DNA from: Bog-473 sp035552095
Lineage (GTDB): Bacteria; Actinomycetota; Acidimicrobiia; Acidimicrobiales; RAAP-2
Direction: 5' to 3'
Assembly: GCA_035552095.1 (NCBI GenBank)
Contig: DASZMA010000062.1
Location: 5,126 to 69,125 of the forward strand
DNA length: 64,000 nucleotides
The translations under genes were made by a program, and so were the position numbers. The notes beneath the pieces are model-generated. The model saw nothing but the letters and a program-made list of their open reading frames with translations, did no database searches and had not been told where the DNA came from. This document shows positions 62,421 through 64,000 of the stretch, piece by piece (position 1 is the first letter of the stretch; every line of letters begins with the position of its first letter).

Positions 62421-63107
62421 GTGGGGTCGACTCAGATTGTCAGTGGTATCGGTGGAATTTTCGCCGGGATCTTCGCGGTGTTCGGACTGTTGGCCTTCGT
62501 GGTCGTCCTGTTCATCATTCTCATTGTGGCCAACCGGGCCGAGCCCGATCCCCGTGGCTTGCGGCCCTTCAGCGTCTACCTCTTCGGGACCGCCTTCGTG
62601 ACCCTGGTGCTGACCTTTGTCGGCGTGGTCATGATCGTCACGTCCCTGCTCTCCTTCATCGGGTCGCACGACTCGCCCATCGCCGACGGGGTGGCCCGCT
62701 CGGTGGTCATCGGCATCCTCTTCGTGCTTATCGCCGGTGGCACCCTGGCCTACCACCTGCGCAAAGGCGTGACCATCGCCCAGGGTGACGACGGCCCGGA
62801 CGGGCCGAACGCCCGCATTCTGCATACCTACTCAATGGCGGTCACCTTCGTGTTCCTGGTGGTGGCCATCATCACCTTGGGCTTCACGATCTACTTCGTC
62901 TTCGAGTTGGCGGGGCCCGGCATCTTCGGCAGCATCGGCGGGGACCGGACCTCCACCCTGCAGACGCTGCTCGACACCCTGTTCATCATGGTGGCGTCGG
63001 GGGCGGTCATCGTGGCCCACGCCAGATTCGCCCCGTCGGCGCTGCGGCTGAAGCTGCCCGGGGCGCCCAGGCCGGATTCGGTCACCCCGGCCGGCCCGGT
63101 GTCGTAG
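62421..63107 (+). CDS. integral membrane protein
   Basis: 228 residues from GTG 62421 after AAGGGGG; GTG 62370 is an alternative. Five hydrophobic helices alternate with short loops (STQIVSGIGGIFAGIFAVFG, then near 43-66, 84-105, 130-155 and 175-200). SHDSPIADGVARSVVIG is polar in part. No known family. It may be a channel or sensory component; it precedes a tRNA gene, with no functional clue. Confidence 0.65.
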   Translation: MGSTQIVSGIGGIFAGIFAVFGLLAFVVVLFIILIVANRAEPDPRGLRPFSVYLFGTAFVTLVLTFVGVVMIVTSLLSFIGSHDSPIADGVARSVVIGILFVLIAGGTLAYHLRKGVTIAQGDDGPDGPNARILHTYSMAVTFVFLVVAIITLGFTIYFVFELAGPGIFGSIGGDRTSTLQTLLDTLFIMVASGAVIVAHARFAPSALRLKLPGAPRPDSVTPAGPVS

Positions 63108-63189
63108 CCCGGGCCAAGGGGGGATTGCCAGTAGCCTGGACGCTGTCGCCAAAGGCGTGGAAGCGTGCGTGGGATACCGCATACGTCCC

Positions 63190-63261
63190 GCCCCCGTAGC
63201 TCAGGGGATAGAGCATCGGTTTCCTAAACCGTGTGCGCAAGTTCGAATCTTGCCGGGGGCG
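63190..63261 (+). tRNA. tRNA-Arg (anticodon CCT)
   Basis: A full cloverleaf of 72 nt: acceptor GCCCCCG/CGGGGGC, D-arm GCTC/GAGC, anticodon stem TCGGT/ACCGT (first pair T-T mismatched) with loop TTCCTAA giving CCT at positions 34-36, and T-arm GCAAG/CTTGC with TTCGAAT. CCA is not encoded. It reads AGG codons, rare in this GC-rich genome. No att-site or integrase is seen beside it. Confidence 0.92.
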
Positions 63262-63298
63262 CCCAAGGACTAGCACCACCGCACACCGGGAGGACACC

Positions 63299-63847
63299 AT
63301 GGACTGGCCGATCAACGGGCACGCGCCGATGCCCATGCGCCGCGCCCGAAGTCGTCGGCCCCTGGCCGCTGTAGTGCTAACCGCTGTGGCTCTGCTTGCG
63401 TTGTCCTCTGGTGCGGGGGCGTCGACGAAGTCGACCGCTCACGCGGTCCGCGCCTGGGCGCACGCCCACCAGAAGGCCGTGACGGCGCTGGGCAACGCCG
63501 TCTACGCCTTCAGTGGAACGCTGACGGCGGGCGAACCCCAATGCGGTGCGTTGGTCGGAGCGCTGGGAAACGTGTCGCGCCTACCGAGGATCCCCTCGGC
63601 CGCCATTCGCACCACATGGAAGCAGGGCCTGGTCGACCTCTCCGGCGGGGCCAGCATCTGCAGCGTCATGACGACGGTGACGGAACGGAACGAGGCGATT
63701 GCTGACCTGGAGAACGGTGCCGCGGCTTTCAAGTCGGCCGTGCGCGCCATGGGCAAGGACGGCGTGTCGTTCCACTTTCGCAAGCCAGCGGCCAGCGCCA
63801 CGACGACCACGACCAAGCCGCGGCCGCCGGTGACGACGACGACGTGA
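63299..63847 (+). CDS. secreted protein of unknown function
   Basis: 182 residues with GGGAGG eight nt upstream of ATG 63299. A signal peptide (RRPLAAVVLTAVALLALSSG, cleaved near GAGAS) precedes a helical domain with two Cys (EPQCGALVG, GGASICSVM) and a Thr/Lys/Pro tail of repeated Thr codons. The Cys pair suggests one disulfide. No family recognised. Probably extracellular or wall-associated. Confidence 0.65.
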   Translation: MDWPINGHAPMPMRRARSRRPLAAVVLTAVALLALSSGAGASTKSTAHAVRAWAHAHQKAVTALGNAVYAFSGTLTAGEPQCGALVGALGNVSRLPRIPSAAIRTTWKQGLVDLSGGASICSVMTTVTERNEAIADLENGAAAFKSAVRAMGKDGVSFHFRKPAASATTTTTKPRPPVTTTT

Positions 63848-63910
63848 ATCCGCCCGGGCCTTGGGCTCGGTGCCGGTGGGCCGGGGAGAACTCAGCGGTC
63901 CGAGGGGTCC

Positions 63911-64000
63911 TCAGGCATCCGGTGCGAGTATGCCGGTGCCGCCACTCGATGTCATGAGCACCACCTCGGCCCCTTCGACCTGATTGGCCGCGGTGCCGCG
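63911..64000 (-). CDS. C-terminal end of a thiolase (5' part outside window)
   Basis: The minus strand is open from 64000 to a TGA at 63911-63913, giving RGTAANQVEGAEVVLMTS and then SGGTGILAPDA. This resembles the last strand of SCP-x/lipid-transfer thiolases (RGEAANQVPGAEVVL-type). Only 29 residues are visible, so function rests on this tail. It is too short to be called without that resemblance. Confidence 0.5.
   Translation of the reverse strand, partial: RGTAANQVEGAEVVLMTSSGGTGILAPDA

Noticed and set aside
63190..63300. tRNA-Arg as integration site of a mobile element
   Set aside because: No integrase, no repeated 3' tRNA end and no change in composition downstream within the window.

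Overview
The window is 64 kb of very GC-rich DNA, tightly packed, with many GTG starts and 4-nt stop/start overlaps. Gene content points to a high-GC actinobacterium. My best guess is class Acidimicrobiia: W-G repeat surface protein at the left edge, F420-type (deazaflavin) nitroreductase, several luciferase-like oxidoreductases, LytR-CpsA-Psr protein, a separate methylmalonyl-CoA mutase catalytic subunit, and many apparently leaderless mRNAs. This assignment is inference; no 16S gene is present.

Layout. 0-7 kb: tail of a repeat-rich surface protein, methylmalonyl-CoA epimerase-like VOC protein and divergent mutase, a DUF3054 membrane protein, a gamma-glutamyltransferase and a divergent AHS/GGCT-like protein, a quinone oxidoreductase and a threonine aldolase. 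7.2-18.4 kb: the most distinctive block. An IclR regulator is followed by a 437-bp palindrome-bearing gap, a tiny leader ORF, and one long, partly overlapping gene run: 2OG-Fe(II) oxygenase, Tat-exported NMT1-type binding protein, TRZ/ATZ-type amidohydrolase, ABC ATPase, two permeases, aldehyde dehydrogenase, dihydroorotase-like cyclic amidohydrolase and an AroE-like protein lacking the catalytic Asp. It reads as an uptake and degradation system for an N-heterocycle (substrate unknown). 18.4-22 kb: DUF4242 gene divergent from a TetR gene, SRPBCC and F420-type enzymes, a remnant of a second tetR 3' end, a zinc-ribbon protein, and a PadR/membrane-protein pair.

22-27 kb: minus-strand acyl-CoA carboxylase alpha subunit, M20 amidohydrolase, ABM protein and SDR; birA diverges from the carboxylase it should biotinylate. 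27-35 kb: a secreted protein, then a seven-gene nucleotide-sugar/glycosyltransferase operon (rmlB-like, rmlD-like, ugd, uxs, two GT2 enzymes) ending in a lipoprotein with two retropepsin-like lobes. 35-46.7 kb: ArsR/SRPBCC pair, SDR/TetR/LLM group, DUF4232 secreted protein, oxidoreductase, GNATs, tag, acyl-CoA synthetase opposite pantothenate kinase, aldehyde dehydrogenase and SDR. 46.7-47.5 kb: a VapBC-type toxin-antitoxin pair with a perfect inverted-repeat operator.

47.5-54 kb: secreted GH43 protein, a non-coding stretch with a 34-nt-period series of GNRA hairpins, then a minus-strand run of nucleotidyltransferase, KAS III, SCP-x-like thiolase, LLM enzyme and thioesterase. 53.7-64 kb: second threonine aldolase, LLM enzyme, DUF6817, LmbE/Mca-like deacetylase, ECF sigma/anti-sigma pair, ahcY with a structured leader, LCP ligase, a membrane protein, tRNA-Arg(CCT), a secreted protein and the last codons of a thiolase at the right edge.

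No insertion sequence, prophage or CRISPR array was seen. The leads I rate highest are the 8.4-18.3 kb operon, the hairpin array at 48.8-49.2 kb, and the two-lobed protease in the UDP-xylose operon.
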